Shown in pieces: positions 19,429 through 28,700 of a DNA stretch of 64,000 bases. Source of the DNA: Symbiodinium natans (Eukaryota; Sar; Dinophyceae; Suessiales; Symbiodiniaceae). The notes beneath the pieces were generated by a model. It was not told the DNA's origin, did no database searches, and saw only the letters and a program-made list of their open reading frames with translations. Location: positions 622,824-686,823 of the forward strand of contig CAJNDS010000546.1 in the NCBI GenBank assembly GCA_905221605.1. The letters run 5' to 3'. Positions within the stretch are counted from its first letter, which is position 1, and each line of letters begins with the position of its first letter. A program made the translations under genes and the position numbers.

Positions 19429-22304
19429 GCGATGTTGGGATTCTGAGCAGCCCGGGGGCTACGCGCCATGGGGGTCCGACAGAAAACAAGACTCTGCGCT
19501 TAGGGTTTGGGGTTTAGGGTTTAGGGTTTAGGGTTTAGGGTTTAGGTCTTAGGGTTTAGGTCTTAGGGTCTAGGGATGCTTTCATGGTTTTGTCACCCTC
19601 TAGTACCCTGACGGTAACCCTTTCTAGCTGGGTGATCCTCCCAAAGGGATAAGGGAATCTTCCTCAGCAGATACTTGAAATCCTCCACACCGAGTCCTGT
19701 CAACCATTTTGCCTGATTTGGTGGGAACCCTAAACCCTCAAACCTCAACCGTAAACCCTAAACCCTAAACCCGAAATAAACCCCAAACCCTACGGTAACC
19801 TTCCTATTCCCTGGTTCTTGGAGACACAAGTAGTCTTGAGTCCGTGGGTTCTTCGGGTTTAGGGTATAGGGTCTCGGGTTTAGGGTTTAGGGTTAACCCC
19901 TGAACCTGTGACAAGGAATTAGGTACCCCATAAAGCCCTTTAAAGGGTTTCTATAGGTATAAGGTAATTCCCTCATCCCGTACGCAAAAGCAGTAGGTAC
20001 TTACTTGGAGGTACATGGTACTTGGTAACCCAAACATACCTGCACTTATAACCAACATATAACCAGATGGGCTTATAAGCCCCCTAAACCCGAAACCCTA
20101 AACCCCAAACCCTAAACCGGAAACCCTAAACCCTAAACCCTGAACCTCCAAGTGCAGCCTCCCAGAGGGTCTGGGAGCTCCTTGCCAGGTGCTTCTGGCG
20201 GCCCTGCTCCTCGGTGCTTGGGCCCCCAAACTTTCCAGCGAAGCATTCCTGCAAGACCGTTCGGTTTGGGAGTTTAGGGTTTACAGTTTAGGGTTTAGGG
20301 TTGAAAAAATAGGGTTTAGGTTTAGGATTTAGGCTTCAGGGTCTAGGTGTTTTTTGGTGCCGGGTTTATGTAGACCCAGGACGCTCAGGCTCATCCGCAT
20401 GTGTGAGACTATTTTCTACGAAGCACCACAACTCTGGAGCAATCTGATTCGTTTCCTTTCTTTGTTGGGATCCCCTATGGCCCTCACCTTATTCCTTGTG
20501 TAGGGTTCAGCGGGGTCAAACAACTACTGCTACCCTCCCCAAACCCTAAACCCTAAATCCTAAACCCTAAACCCTAAACCCGCAACTTTGGTGGGAAAAT
20601 GCAGGAAACCCTAAACCCTAAAATCTGGCATGGGGCACGCCAAAAAAGATATTTCGGGGATATTCCCTTGAACGCGTGATACTGCAAAACCCAATTATCA
20701 TTGTACTCGCAAGCCAACTATGTCCACATTAGGGCACTTATGTGCAGTCATAGTTAAGTACCATGAACCTCTGAGTAAGGATTGTTTAGTCACAGGGCCC
20801 CCTGAAAACTCCCAAAGGAACAACTCCAAGAGTCGAAGACCCGATGCAAGAGGGTGTAAAATTCGGGGGTATAGGGTTGCCAGAAACCCCAAACCCCAAA
20901 CCCCAAACCCCAAACCCTAAACCCCAAACCCCAAACCCCAAACCCCAAACCCCAAACCCCAAACCCCAAACCCCAAACCCCAAACCCCAAACCCTAAACC
21001 CTAAACCCTAAACCCTAAACCCTAAACCTTTCCGGTGGGATGGCCCAGGCCGCCACGCACCAATCCCTGGCAGTTCTTGCCGCCAATGAGGAGGATCGGT
21101 TCGGGTTTAGGGTTTAGGGTTTAGGGTTTAGGGTTTAGGGTTTGGAGTTTAGGGGTTTAGGGGTTTAGGGGTTTAGGGGTTTAGGGGTTTAGGGGTTTAG
21201 GGGTTTAGGGGTTTAGGGGTTTAGGGGTTTAGGGGTTAGGGGTTTAGGGGTTTAGGGGTTTAGGGGTTTAGGGGTTTAGGGTTTAAGGCACACTAGCGCT
21301 CCTGAAAGCGCCTGATAAAATGAGTAGTTGCGGGTTTAGGGCACAAGGGTGTCGGGATTTGCGTTTTCGGTCTTGGGGTTTGAGTTTTTGTGGCTCGTGA
21401 TCTTCTGCCAGTGCGGGGTTATTGCTGAGTTAACCCTAAACCCTAAACCCTAAACCCTAAACCCTAAACCCTAAACCCTAAACCCTAGAACCCCTCAATG
21501 GGCATTCAGAGTTCTCAGAGTTTAGGATGTCGGTTTGACCTGAAGCTTTTTCGGGTTCTAGAGTATAAGGTTATGGATTTTAGAGTGCAGTGTTTAGGGT
21601 TTAGGGTTTAGCGTTTAGGGTTTAGGGTTTAGGGTTTGGGGTTTGGGGTTTAGGGTTTAGGGCTTAGGAGGGTGTAAGGTACTAGGGGGGGGGGGGGGGG
21701 GCTATCTCTTTTAGGTGGGTACAGCTTGTGAGTAGCACAGAAACACCCTAAACCCTAAACCCTAAACCTTAAACCCTAAACCCTAAACCCTAAACCCTAA
21801 ACACGTCCCTAAACGCTCTCAAAGGACAGGCACATTCTGCAGCTCCTCGCGCAGAAGTTGGGCTTGTCACCGCCGGAGGTACTGGGCGGCTGGTCTTTCA
21901 GCTTGCTTGGCGTTTGGGGTTGAGGGTTGAGGGGTTTAGGGCTGAGGGTTTAGGGTTTAGCTTTTGGGGTTTAGGGTTTGGGGTTTAGGGTTTCGGGTGT
22001 TTCATGGGGTTTAGGGTTCAGGACTGGAAGTTTGGGTTTTAGGCTTCAGGGCCGTGCGGGGGGTTTAGGGGTTGACCAGTTACCCCCGACCAACTGTGTC
22101 AGACTGCCCGGTTTCCCATTCGGTGAGTTCAGGTGGCCTGTGGTGTTTGGGCTCGGGGTCTGCACTTCTCGATGCTGCTTTGGTTTAGAGTTTAGGAGTT
22201 AGTGTTTCGGGTTTTTTTTGGCGTCAGAAACAAGCCTGGTGGACATGAGATATGAGGCGTTCGCGATCAAAGACTTATGCCAAAAGCTTACGCGCCTACA
22301 GTAA
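19429..22304 (+). CDS. Exon chain 4: candidate five-exon gene 3' part
   Basis: The exons are 19429-19504 (after CGCATTGCAG), 20158-20263 (after CCAAGTGCAG), 21049-21104 (after GATGGCCCAG), 21843-21909 (after CACATTCTGCAG) and 22228-22304 (after TTTTTGGCGTCAG). Frames: DVGILSSPGATRHGGPTENK; LPEGLGAPCQVLLAALLLGA (hydrophobic); AATHQSLAVLAANEEDRF; LLAQKLGLSPPEVLGGWSFS; TSLVDMRYEAFAIKDLCQKL to TAA. Junctions 1-2, 2-3 and 4-5 keep phase, the last only with a GC donor (G|GCGTTTGG). Junction 3-4 does not fit as drawn, so an exon may be missing. CCCTAAA arrays precede exons 2-4 and G-rich arrays follow exons 1-4. The product is unknown. Confidence 0.42.
19500..19575 (+). repeat. TTTAGGG array
   Basis: This array starts at the donor GG|GTTTGGGG of exon 19429-19504. 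Confidence 0.93.
20002..20154. mobile_element. MITE-like element A, interrupted by a CCCTAAA array
   Basis: The left end TACTTGGAGGTACATGGTAC and core run to about 20081. CCCTAAA units occupy 20082-20140. The element's right end TGAACCTCCAAGTG resumes at 20141. The array replaces or interrupts the right interior. The next bases are CAG, the acceptor of exon 20158. Confidence 0.72.
20290..20530. other. Intron-like interior, no gene
   Basis: Degenerate G-rich heptamers are followed by about 190 bases of unique sequence without supported exons. Confidence 0.5.
20685..20777. mobile_element. MITE-like element A, left-truncated
   Basis: The core AACCCAATTATCATTGTACT and right end AAGTACCATGAACCTCTGAG are present. 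The left terminal repeat is absent. Confidence 0.62.
20882..21027 (-). repeat. (CCCCAAA)n then CCCTAAA array
   Basis: About 14 CCCCAAA heptamers are followed by perfect CCCTAAA. The array ends about 20 bases before an acceptor. Confidence 0.98.
21105..21285 (+). repeat. TTTAGGG then (TTTAGGGG)n array
   Basis: It starts at the donor of exon 21049-21104. Heptamers switch to about 17 TTTAGGGG octamers. Confidence 0.98.
21432..21489 (-). repeat. Perfect CCCTAAA array
   Basis: Eight heptamers, within the intron-like interval between exons 21104 and 21843. Confidence 0.97.
21590..21705 (+). repeat. TTTAGGG array ending in a G tract
   Basis: Heptamers and TTTGGGG units are followed by a run of about 16 G (21685-21701). 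Confidence 0.93.
21746..21803 (-). repeat. CCCTAAA array upstream of exon 21843
   Basis: This C-rich array lies 40 bases before the CACATTCTGCAG acceptor. Confidence 0.95.
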
Positions 22305-22354
22305 ACCCCCGGCCGAAGCCCCTCGCACCATAAACCCCAAACCCTAAGCCCCAG

Positions 22355-22463
22355 ATCCTAAACCCTAAACCCTAAACCCTAAACCCTAAACCCTAAACCC
22401 TAAACCCTAAACCCTAAACCCTAAACCCTAAACCCTAAACCCTAAACCCTAAACCCTAAACCC
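22355..22463 (-). repeat. Perfect CCCTAAA array
   Basis: About 15 heptamers lie 40 bases before a strong acceptor. Confidence 0.98.
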
Positions 22464-22501
22464 CCAGAGCCACTCCCACACCCTTGCCTGCTTTTGGGCA
22501 G

Positions 22502-22544
22502 GCATCCTTCGACGCATTTCTCTACTTGCAGGCTCCTGTTTCAG
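22502..22544 (+). CDS. Candidate exon, product unknown
   Basis: A very good acceptor (CCTGCTTTTGGGCAG) precedes ASFDAFLYLQAPVS, which ends TCAG|GTTCAGG. The arrays have the usual orientation on both sides. Confidence 0.38.
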
Positions 22545-22554
22545 GTTCAGGTAG

Positions 22555-22690
22555 GGTTTAGGGTTTAGGTTTTAGGGTTTAGGGTTTGGGGTTTGGGGTT
22601 TAGGGTTTAGGGTGTAGGGTTTAGGGCTTAGGGCTTAGGGCTTAGGGCTTAGGGCTTAGGGCTTAGGGCTTAGGGTTTAGGGTGTGTTGA
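22555..22690 (+). repeat. TTTAGGG array with (CTTAGGG)n block
   Basis: Positions 22622-22675 consist of about eight CTTAGGG units. The stretch 22690-22920 that follows is unique, with no gene seen. Confidence 0.97.
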
Positions 22691-22922
22691 GCTTTGGGTG
22701 TGCGGGCCTTTTGGGGTTGGGTGTAGGATTTGGGTGCGAGCATGGAGAAATGCAATCTTCAGAGTTCCAGTGTGCAATGCTGTTGGTCCTGCACACCTGA
22801 AGCCCTAATCCCTACATCCTCAATCCTAAATCCCGGACTCTGAATTGCCAAAACGGTCCTTTAAGGGATGTGGCCATTTGGACAAGGGGTCTTTACAAGA
22901 GGTTTGCTAAGGTTTCCCCTAG

Positions 22923-22976
22923 CCCTAAACCCTAAACCCTAAACCCTAAACCCTAAACCCTAAACCCTAAACCCTA
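22923..22976 (-). repeat. CCCTAAA array
   Basis: This C-rich array lies upstream of the long open frame starting at 23011/23041. Confidence 0.97.
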
Positions 22977-23040
22977 GACCTCTCCCAGCGCTACCGTTAG
23001 CTGTCCCATTTTGGGGGTCCTCGGTTCCCTCCAACCCCAG

Positions 23041-23757
23041 CAGGTTGCTCCAAGGTATAACTGTACCTTACTCCTTAACATCTGTGACGAGTGGTGGTTT
23101 GGACATGATGTGGCCGAACAGCTCCGCTGCGCAAACGCTGCGGAGCGGGGTCGCAAGACTCTTTGGGTCTTGGTGGGAGTACAGAAAGCTCCGCCCGCGC
23201 TTCCGCCCTGGCAGCGGGGCCGCTCAAGGGCCTCTACCGACGCAGCGCCTGCGCCACTGAACCGCGTGCCGGCCACGCCGCAGCAGTCCAAGGACCTACC
23301 TGGTGAACGCAGGTGCCCCAAAGCTTCAGGCCCCCCCAAAGCCGTAAATACCTTAACGCCCTACAAGGACCTTCAGTACCCCAAATACCCACTAGTACCT
23401 GTTCACACTACCCTTGTAATGCCCCATATAATCTATAGTAATAATGCCCTATTCTACCCTCCAATACCCTTTGATATCCTACGAAGCCCCTACAGGACCC
23501 CCATAATCCCCCCATACTGCCCTCTCCCCCAAAGAAGCGCGCTGGCGCGCGCCAAGGCCCCAGAGTTTCAGTTCCTGACCACGGGCCACGTCATGGAGGC
23601 CGTTGACCTTGTGATTTTTTGGGGTCATATCCTGAAATCGGAGGTGGGGGGGTGGGGGACATGTTGGGGGGCGCTCCTTTATACGGCCCCCAAAACGAAT
23701 AACCCGTATTCTGAACCCGCAAAAAAGGTGCCACAAGTTTCGGAAACACCAACATAG
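23041..23757 (+). CDS. Longest non-repetitive open frame; candidate exon(s), product unknown
   Basis: After GGTTCCCTCCAACCCCAG a frame stays open for 239 codons (an in-frame ATG lies at 23011). It begins QVAPRYNCTLLLNICDEWWF, continues HDVAEQLRCANAAERGRKTL, then a Pro/Ala/Arg-rich part. A donor-like AG|GTGCCC at 23312 and a later block, 23530-23607 (ALARAKAPEFQFLTTGHVME), suggest two exons separated by an intron that happens to be open. The middle (23340-23520) is a monotonous AATACCC-type stretch and probably not coding. No domain is recognised. Confidence 0.35.
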   Translation, partial: QVAPRYNCTLLLNICDEWWFGHDVAEQLRCANAAERGRKTLWVLVGVQKAPPALPPWQRGRSRASTDAAPAPLNRVPATPQQSKDLPGERRCPKASGPPKAVNTLTPYKDLQYPKYPLVPVHTTLVMPHIIYSNNALFYPPIPFDILRSPYRTPIIPPYCPLPQRSALARAKAPEFQFLTTGHVMEAVDLVIFWGHILKSEVGGWGTCWGALLYTAPKTNNPYSEPAKKVPQVSETPT

Positions 23758-24004
23758 GGCTTTTAGAGGTAACATGGAGCGGGTGGGGCCTGTTTAGGTA
23801 AGGGTTGAGGGTTTGAGTTTAGATAACAATACTACAAATGGGCTGAGATGGGTAGTTACTTAAACTCCTCTCTCAGTGGCTTTCGGGGCTTCGGTTTCAT
23901 TGGTTTTACGGGTTTAGGGCTTTGGGGTTTTTAAGGGCTTTTGGGGCTTACGGGTTTTTGGGGTTTAGGGTTTCTAGGTTTTGCGGTTTTAGGGTTGTGG
24001 CGCT

Positions 24005-24141
24005 TACTTGGAGGTTCATGGTACATAACCAATTATGAGTGCATTTATAACCCAGTACCCCCTTAACTACTCTACTATGGTTAAAAATAGGTTTTTAAGT
24101 GCAATTACTATTTGGTTAGGAAATACCATGAACCCCAAGTA
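24005..24141. mobile_element. MITE-like element A, complete copy
   Basis: The ends are TACTTGGAGGTTCATGGTAC and TACCATGAACCCCAAGTA, nearly perfect inverted repeats. The core has AACCAATTATGAGTGCATTT and ACTACTCTACTATGG. It sits in G-rich heptamer surroundings. Confidence 0.82.
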
Positions 24142-24194
24142 GGTCCCCAAATCAAAGTGCTCCCCTTATTGAAACACGGCGTTATCCTTGCTTC

Positions 24195-24297
24195 AGGGTT
24201 TAGGGTTTAGGGTTTAGGGTTTAGGGTTTAGGGTTTAGGGTTTGGGGTTTGGGGTTTGGGGTTTGGGGTTTGGGGTTTGGGGTTTGGGGTTTAGGGC
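24195..24297 (+). repeat. TTTAGGG then (TTTGGGG)n array
   Basis: Six TTTAGGG units are followed by about eight TTTGGGG units. Confidence 0.97.
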
Positions 24298-24420
24298 TCT
24301 ACTGTGGGTTGCGGGGGGTGGGGGTAGGGTGGTGGTGGTGGTGGTGGTAGTCGAGGATGGTTCCTGCGTGATTCCAAAGGCTTAGTTGCACCTCTAGTTT
24401 GTCCAGGAAACTGGGCGCCC

Positions 24421-24600
24421 AAGCCTAAACCCTGATCCCTAAACCCTAAACTCCTAACCCCAACCCTAAACCCTAAACCGTAAACCCCATAAACCCCATA
24501 AACCCTATAAACCCAATAAACCCTATAAACCCTATAAACCCTAAAAACTCTCAAAACCCTCAAAACCCTAAAAACCCTAAAAACCCTAAACCCTAAACCC
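24421..24600 (-). repeat. Degenerate CCCTAAA/CCCTATAAA array
   Basis: The variants include CCCTATAAA nonamers and CCCTAAAA octamers. The minus ORF 24291-24689 (repeated VFRVYR) is a translation of it. Confidence 0.95.
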
Positions 24601-24627
24601 TGTTGCTTCTCAGAGTCGCTGCCGCAG

Positions 24628-24701
24628 GCTGCAGCCTCTGGTGCGCTTCCGAGCGCGGCAGTGCCGCTCAGCCGATTCCTGGCTTCCACGGACCTTTTGG
24701 G
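24628..24701 (+). CDS. Candidate exon, product unknown
   Basis: After AGTCGCTGCCGCAG the frame reads AAASGALPSAAVPLSRFLAS and ends GG|GTTTAGGG, with the usual flanking arrays. Confidence 0.38.
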
Positions 24702-24785
24702 GTTTAGGGTTTAGGGTTTAGGGTTTAGGGTTTAGGGTTTAGGGTTTAGGGTTTAGGGTTTAGGGTTTAGGGTTTAGGGTTTAGT
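24702..24785 (+). repeat. Perfect TTTAGGG array
   Basis: This array starts at the donor of the exon ending at 24701. Confidence 0.98.
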
Positions 24786-24841
24786 GGAGTAGGAAGCTAC
24801 AACACCAACCCAGTTGGTTTCGTGGTAGTGTGAGGTGGTTG

Positions 24842-24902
24842 AGCAAGCCCCTTTTAAACCAAACGGGCGCCTTTTTCATTCTTAGGTTACTCTCGGGTCT
24901 AG
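24842..24902. mobile_element. MITE-like element C, right half
   Basis: GCAAGCCCCTTTTAAACC, an AAACGGGCGCCTTTTT hairpin, and the right end GTTACTCTCGGGTCTAG are present. The left end is missing. Confidence 0.68.
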
Positions 24903-25106
24903 TGCCTCAAGGTGTCTGGCCCAAGGCACCGTGAAAAAATCGCGGTGTTGTGCGCCACATACCCATAAAGAATTGACTTCGACGAAGCAAAGTAGGCATC
25001 GCCTCTCCACAAGATATGTCGAAGGCGACTTTCGTCGGCGCGCTTTGTCCTTTCTAGGTAAACTCGACACCATAAACCCTATAAATTCCATACCCGTAAC
25101 CGACAT
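24903..25106. other. Intron-like interior with ORFs on both strands
   Basis: The overlapping plus (24931-25128) and minus (24882-25106) ORFs have no recognisable features. Confidence 0.4.
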
Positions 25107-25175
25107 CCCCCTAAACCCTAAGCCCTAAACCCTAAACCCTAAACCCTAAACCCTAAACCCTAAACCCTAAACCCT
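25107..25175 (-). repeat. CCCTAAA array
   Basis: Near-perfect heptamers. The short island after it has no clear exon. Confidence 0.97.
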
Positions 25176-25224
25176 CTTCACGAAGGCCTGCACAGCCTGA
25201 AGCCCCGCGGAAGCTAGAGGGTTG

Positions 25225-25448
25225 TACTTGGGGCTTCATGCTACTTAGCAACCCAATAATGAACCATATTGGGGACCTTAGAACTGCGTTATAAGTACAG
25301 TTATAATTGGGTTATAAGTACAGTTATAATTGGGTTATAAGTACAGTTATAATTGGGCTATAGGTACAGTTACAATTGGGCTATAAGTACAGTTACAATT
25401 GGGTTATAAGTACAGTTCTAATTGGGTCATAAGTACCATGAACCTCCA
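25225..25448. mobile_element. MITE-like element A, expanded by an internal tandem repeat
   Basis: The left end is TACTTGGGGCTTCATGCTAC and the right end AGTACCATGAACCTCCA. The interior contains six copies of a 23-bp unit (GTTATAAGTACAGTTATAAT plus TGG) at 25288-25425, which lengthens the element to about 224 bp. Confidence 0.8.
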
Positions 25449-25509
25449 CCCACCCGCTGAACCTGCCTGGAGCCTCTCCGGTGTGGTTTCGGCCAGGCTT
25501 TTGAAGCGT

Positions 25510-25770
25510 AAGAGGCTGAAGGTTCAGGGTTTAGGGTTAAGGTTGAAGGTTCAGGGTTTAGGGCTGAAACCCTGTACACCTTTCAGCCCTCTAAACCCTG
25601 TAAGCCTTCACTTCGCAACTCTGAGTCTCTAGGCCCTGAACACTCAACTCAAACCCTACCAGCTGTATAATGTTACTCCCCATGCCCCATAAGCCCTATA
25701 AGGGGTTTAGGGTTTAGGGTTTAGGGTTTAGGGTTTAGGGTTTAGGGTTTAGGGCTCCTAAAGCCCTAAA
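25510..25770. repeat. Degenerate arrays with TTTAGGG block 25704-25755
   Basis: Variant heptamers occur in both orientations. An island at 25788-25868 has open frames but a weak acceptor. Confidence 0.88.
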
Positions 25771-25863
25771 ACCCCAAAACCCCGAAGGTCTGCGGTGCTG
25801 TTGCTCATTGGAGTGGCTCGACGGGGCCTCGGTCTACCCAGACCCTTGGGGGAGTTTCCCATA

Positions 25864-26312
25864 ATGGGGTTTAGGGTTTAGGGTTTAGGGTTTAGGGTCT
25901 AGGGTTCAGGGTTTAGGGTTTAGAGTTTAGGGTATTGGTTATAGTAGGGTTTAGGGTTTGGGGTATAGAAGGGTTTCGGGTTTAGAGTTTAGGGTATAGT
26001 AGGGTTTAGGGTTCAGGGTTTAGGGTTTAGAGTTTAGGGCTTAGTAGGGTTTAGGGTTTATAGGGTTTAGAGTTTAGGGTATAGTAGGCTTGGGTTTGGA
26101 AAGTCGTAGAGTTTAGGGTTTATGGCGTTGTGGCATTTTGGGGTCTTCGTTGTTTTGGGGTTTTCGGGACCGTCGCAGGGGCCCTGAGTTGGGTTGTGAG
26201 GGTACCCTCCCGATTTAGGGTTTAGGGTTTAGGGTTTAGGGTTTAGGGTTTAGGGTTTAGGGTTTAGGGTTTAGGGTTTAGGGTTTAGGGTTTAGGGTTT
26301 AGGGTTTAGGGT
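25864..26312 (+). repeat. TTTAGGG arrays, degenerate then perfect (26214-26312)
   Basis: The first part includes TTTAGGGTATAG variants. The last hundred bases are perfect heptamers. Confidence 0.95.
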
Positions 26313-26370
26313 TCAGGGCTTGTGGGGTTGATAGAGGCTTGTTTTTGTCGTCTTGTTGGTGAAGCGGGGG

Positions 26371-26500
26371 GAGTGCTCCCTATGTGGTGCTTTGCTGTAA
26401 CTTTAGATCCTTAGCCTTTTTGGGTTTACTGGGTTTCCTAAGAAGGCAGCTAAAGATTTAGTTTTTAGCGACACCCCTATAAGTGCAGCCAAGCTCAGTG
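26371..26500. repeat. Dispersed repeat H, copy 1
   Basis: It shares CTGTAACTTTAGATCCTTA, TTTTTGGGTTTACTGGGTTT and AGTGCAGCCAAG with 57617-57745 in the same order. A more divergent third copy lies at 50925-51012. Confidence 0.7.
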
Positions 26501-26830
26501 CTGAAAAGGCGAGGGAACCGGAGGTGGGTAGGGGTTGGGGTTTTGCCGGTCGGGTTTTATAGTTGGGAATGAGGGAACGAGGCGCCCTATATACTCCCTT
26601 AAGGGGTACTTAGTATATGTAGGCTAAGAAGCAGGGGGGCTTAGAGTTTGGGGTTTAGAGCCACAGCGCCTGTAGCACTGTAGCGGAGTTGCGTTGTGCT
26701 GCCGAACACCCGGGGCGCCCGCCCCCCGAAGAATGGAGTTAACTATTTTGCCGGGGGAACCCTCAGCCCTGGCACCAAGACACTTTAAACCCGAAATGGC
26801 AAGCAAAGCCCAAAACCGGGACGACCCGAA
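26501..26830. other. Unique stretch, no supported gene
   Basis: A D-family-like fragment lies at about 26567-26632 (GGGAATGAGGGAACGAGG). The minus ORF 26624-26833 begins with a hydrophobic segment, but it starts in a CCCTAAA array and lacks other support. Confidence 0.4.
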
Positions 26831-26938
26831 CAACCCTAAACCCTAAACCCTAAACCCTAAACCCTAAACCCTAAACCCTAAACCCTAAACCCTAAACCCT
26901 AAACCCTAAACCCTAAACCCTAAACCCTAAACCCTAAA
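26831..26938 (-). repeat. Perfect CCCTAAA array
   Basis: About 15 heptamers. Confidence 0.98.
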
Positions 26939-27002
26939 TCGAATCAACCAAACCTTGTGGTGGACACATCGCCACGAGGCTCTCGCCTGTGTTCCCGCTC
27001 AG

Positions 27003-27049
27003 AACTGTGCCAGGCCCAGGCATTCAGATACCCCAGTCCTGAACCCTAA
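27003..27049 (+). CDS. Candidate terminal exon, short
   Basis: An excellent acceptor, CTGTGTTCCCGCTCAG, is followed by LCQAQAFRYPSPEP and a TAA made by the adjoining heptamer. The exon is short, so the support is modest. Confidence 0.28.
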
Positions 27050-27480
27050 GGGTTTACTGGGTGTTATAGGGTTGATAGTGGCTGATATAGGTTTAAAAAG
27101 TTTATAGGGTTCGCAGGGCTTATCGGGCGCTATCGGGTTTTTAGGTTTTTTGGGGTTTATGCGGTTTAGGGTCTGGACAAGTTTTTGGATCTTCCCGGGA
27201 TAGTTGTAAGGGGTGATCACCTTATTGTGGGGGGGCTCTATATCTGCATCATGCTCCCTTTGCTGCGGTACCCGAAGCAGGCTTCGTATTGCGTAGAAGT
27301 TAAATTCCTCCAATTCGAAGGTGGCTAACCCTAGCTAACCCTACAAAAATGCACCTTCGAAGTCCCTTGGGCATCCATTTTGAAACCCCAGAAGTCGATA
27401 CTTCCCTACGAAGAACTAGGAGAAGATGGGATGAGCAATATACCTCTCTACACCCGAAACCCTAAACCAAACCCGAAGAG
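27050..27480. other. Degenerate heptamer and unique stretch
   Basis: The minus ORF 26999-27313 runs through degenerate TTTAGGG-like repeats and is not called. Confidence 0.45.
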
Positions 27481-27483
27481 CAG

Positions 27484-27539
27484 GTTTCCCGCAAGACCCT
27501 GTGACCCATGAGATGGAGCAAGCTGCAGTTTCCACTTAG
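27484..27539 (+). CDS. Candidate terminal exon, short
   Basis: After CCGAAGAGCAG the frame reads FPQDPVTHEMEQAAVST to TAG. G-rich heptamers follow. Confidence 0.28.
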
Positions 27540-27642
27540 GTTTTAGGGTTTGGGGTTTGGGGTTTAGGGTTTAGGGTTCAGATTTAGGGTTTGGGGTTTA
27601 GGGCTAATTAGCAAGTACCCTGTACATGCTATGTGTGGACAG

Positions 27643-27756
27643 CACGAGGTGCCGGGAGGAAGCAGCCTTGATCTCGGCATCTCCAGCGGTGTTGCACGAG
27701 TTCGCGTCACGCCACCCCAAAAGCGAGCATCCATTGAACCAGTATCAGTACCCTGA
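27643..27756 (+). CDS. Candidate terminal exon, product unknown
   Basis: After ATGTGTGGACAG a 37-codon frame reads HEVPGGSSLDLGISSGVARV, then RVTPPQKRASIEPVSVP to TGA. No family is recognised. Confidence 0.32.
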   Translation, partial: HEVPGGSSLDLGISSGVARVRVTPPQKRASIEPVSVP

Positions 27757-27812
27757 AAGTATTATAGGGATTTCAAGTAGGGTTAGGCTATAGGGTTTAG
27801 GGTTTAGGGCTG

Positions 27813-27924
27813 CTAGGACACAGAGTAGGCCCTTATTCACCTTTTTTCAGGTGTAGGTTCCCTTAGAAGCCCCTGAAACAAAAAAAGGGCACCCTTTTTA
27901 GTCCTAGTTTACTCTTGAGCCTAG
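27813..27924. mobile_element. MITE-like element C, complete copy
   Basis: The left end is CTAGGACACAGAGTAGGCCC and the right end TTTACTCTTGAGCCTAG. The interior has an AAAAAAAGGGCACCCTTTTT hairpin core. A fragment of the element A right end (CACGAACCTCCAAGTA) follows at 27936-27951. Confidence 0.78.
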
Positions 27925-27968
27925 GTATAAGTTCCCACGAACCTCCAAGTAGGCCTTGAAACTCTGAA

Positions 27969-28070
27969 CCCTGAACCCTAAACCCTAAACCCTAAACCCT
28001 AAACCCTAAACCCTAAACCCTAAACCCTAAACCCTAAACCCTAAACCCTAAACCCTAAACCCTAAACCCC
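27969..28070 (-). repeat. Perfect CCCTAAA array
   Basis: About 14 heptamers lie 28 bases before an acceptor. Confidence 0.98.
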
Positions 28071-28098
28071 CTGAGGGAGTATAAGGGCTTTCCTGCAG

Positions 28099-28164
28099 CT
28101 CTTGGCTGCAATAGAGGCTCTTCGTGTCGCAGGGCCATGTCTCCCAATGGTCGCTTCGGCGTAG
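28099..28164 (+). CDS. Candidate terminal exon, product unknown
   Basis: AGGGCTTTCCTGCAG precedes LLAAIEALRVAGPCLPMVAS and a TAG. Confidence 0.33.
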   Translation, partial: LLAAIEALRVAGPCLPMVASA

Positions 28165-28224
28165 GTGGCGATTAGCTTCATCCTCCGTGCTCTTCTGAAT
28201 CTTAGTGCTAAGTTTAGACCTATT

Positions 28225-28227
<3 letters not shown>

Positions 28228-28258
<31 letters not shown>

Positions 28259-28470
28259 TTTATTTATTTATTTATTTATTTGTTTGTTTATTTATATGTA
28301 TATTTATATTTATATTTATATGTATATTTATATTTATATTTATATTTATGTGTGTATTTATATTTTTATTTATATTTATAAATATTTATTTATATAAATA
28401 TTTATATGTATATTTGTATTTATATTTATATTTGTATTTATATTTATAGTTATATTTATATTTATAAATA
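28228..28470. repeat. AT microsatellite (TA)n, (TTTA)n, (TATATT)n
   Basis: This is low-complexity AT sequence of changing short period. The ORFs it produces (YLYLYLY, YKYKYKY) are artefacts. Confidence 0.95.
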
Positions 28471-28489
28471 TCCCCCAAAAGCCTCAACG

Positions 28490-28640
28490 CTAAACCTTGA
28501 ACCCCAATTCCTACACCCCAAACCCCAGGAACCCCTATGAACCCCATGAACCCAAGGAACCCCTGAACCCCCATGAACTCCAGAAAAACCCTATGAACCC
28601 CATGAACCCCTAGGGGTTTAGGGTTTAGGGTTTAGGGTTT
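28490..28640. repeat. Degenerate CCCTATGAA-type repeat
   Basis: Units such as CCCTATGAACCCCATGAA, a heptamer derivative. Confidence 0.8.
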
Positions 28641-28675
28641 AGGGGGTTCGGGGTTTAGGGTTTAGGGTTTAGGGT
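28618..28675 (+). repeat. TTTAGGG array
   Basis: Short near-perfect arrays in G-rich orientation, just before degenerate CCCTGAA units. Confidence 0.93.
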
Positions 28676-28700
28676 TCCCTGAACCCTATAAACCCTACAG

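Noticed and set aside
20786-20990. Minus ORFs of repeated GFGVWGLG
   Set aside because: They are translations of the CCCCAAA array, with no start context or unique sequence.
24291-24689. 132-codon minus ORF with VFRVYR repeats
   Set aside because: It is mostly a translation of degenerate CCCTATAAA repeats.
28165-28449. ORF of [11 protein letters not shown] repeats
   Set aside because: It is an AT microsatellite translation; the hydrophobic look is an artefact.
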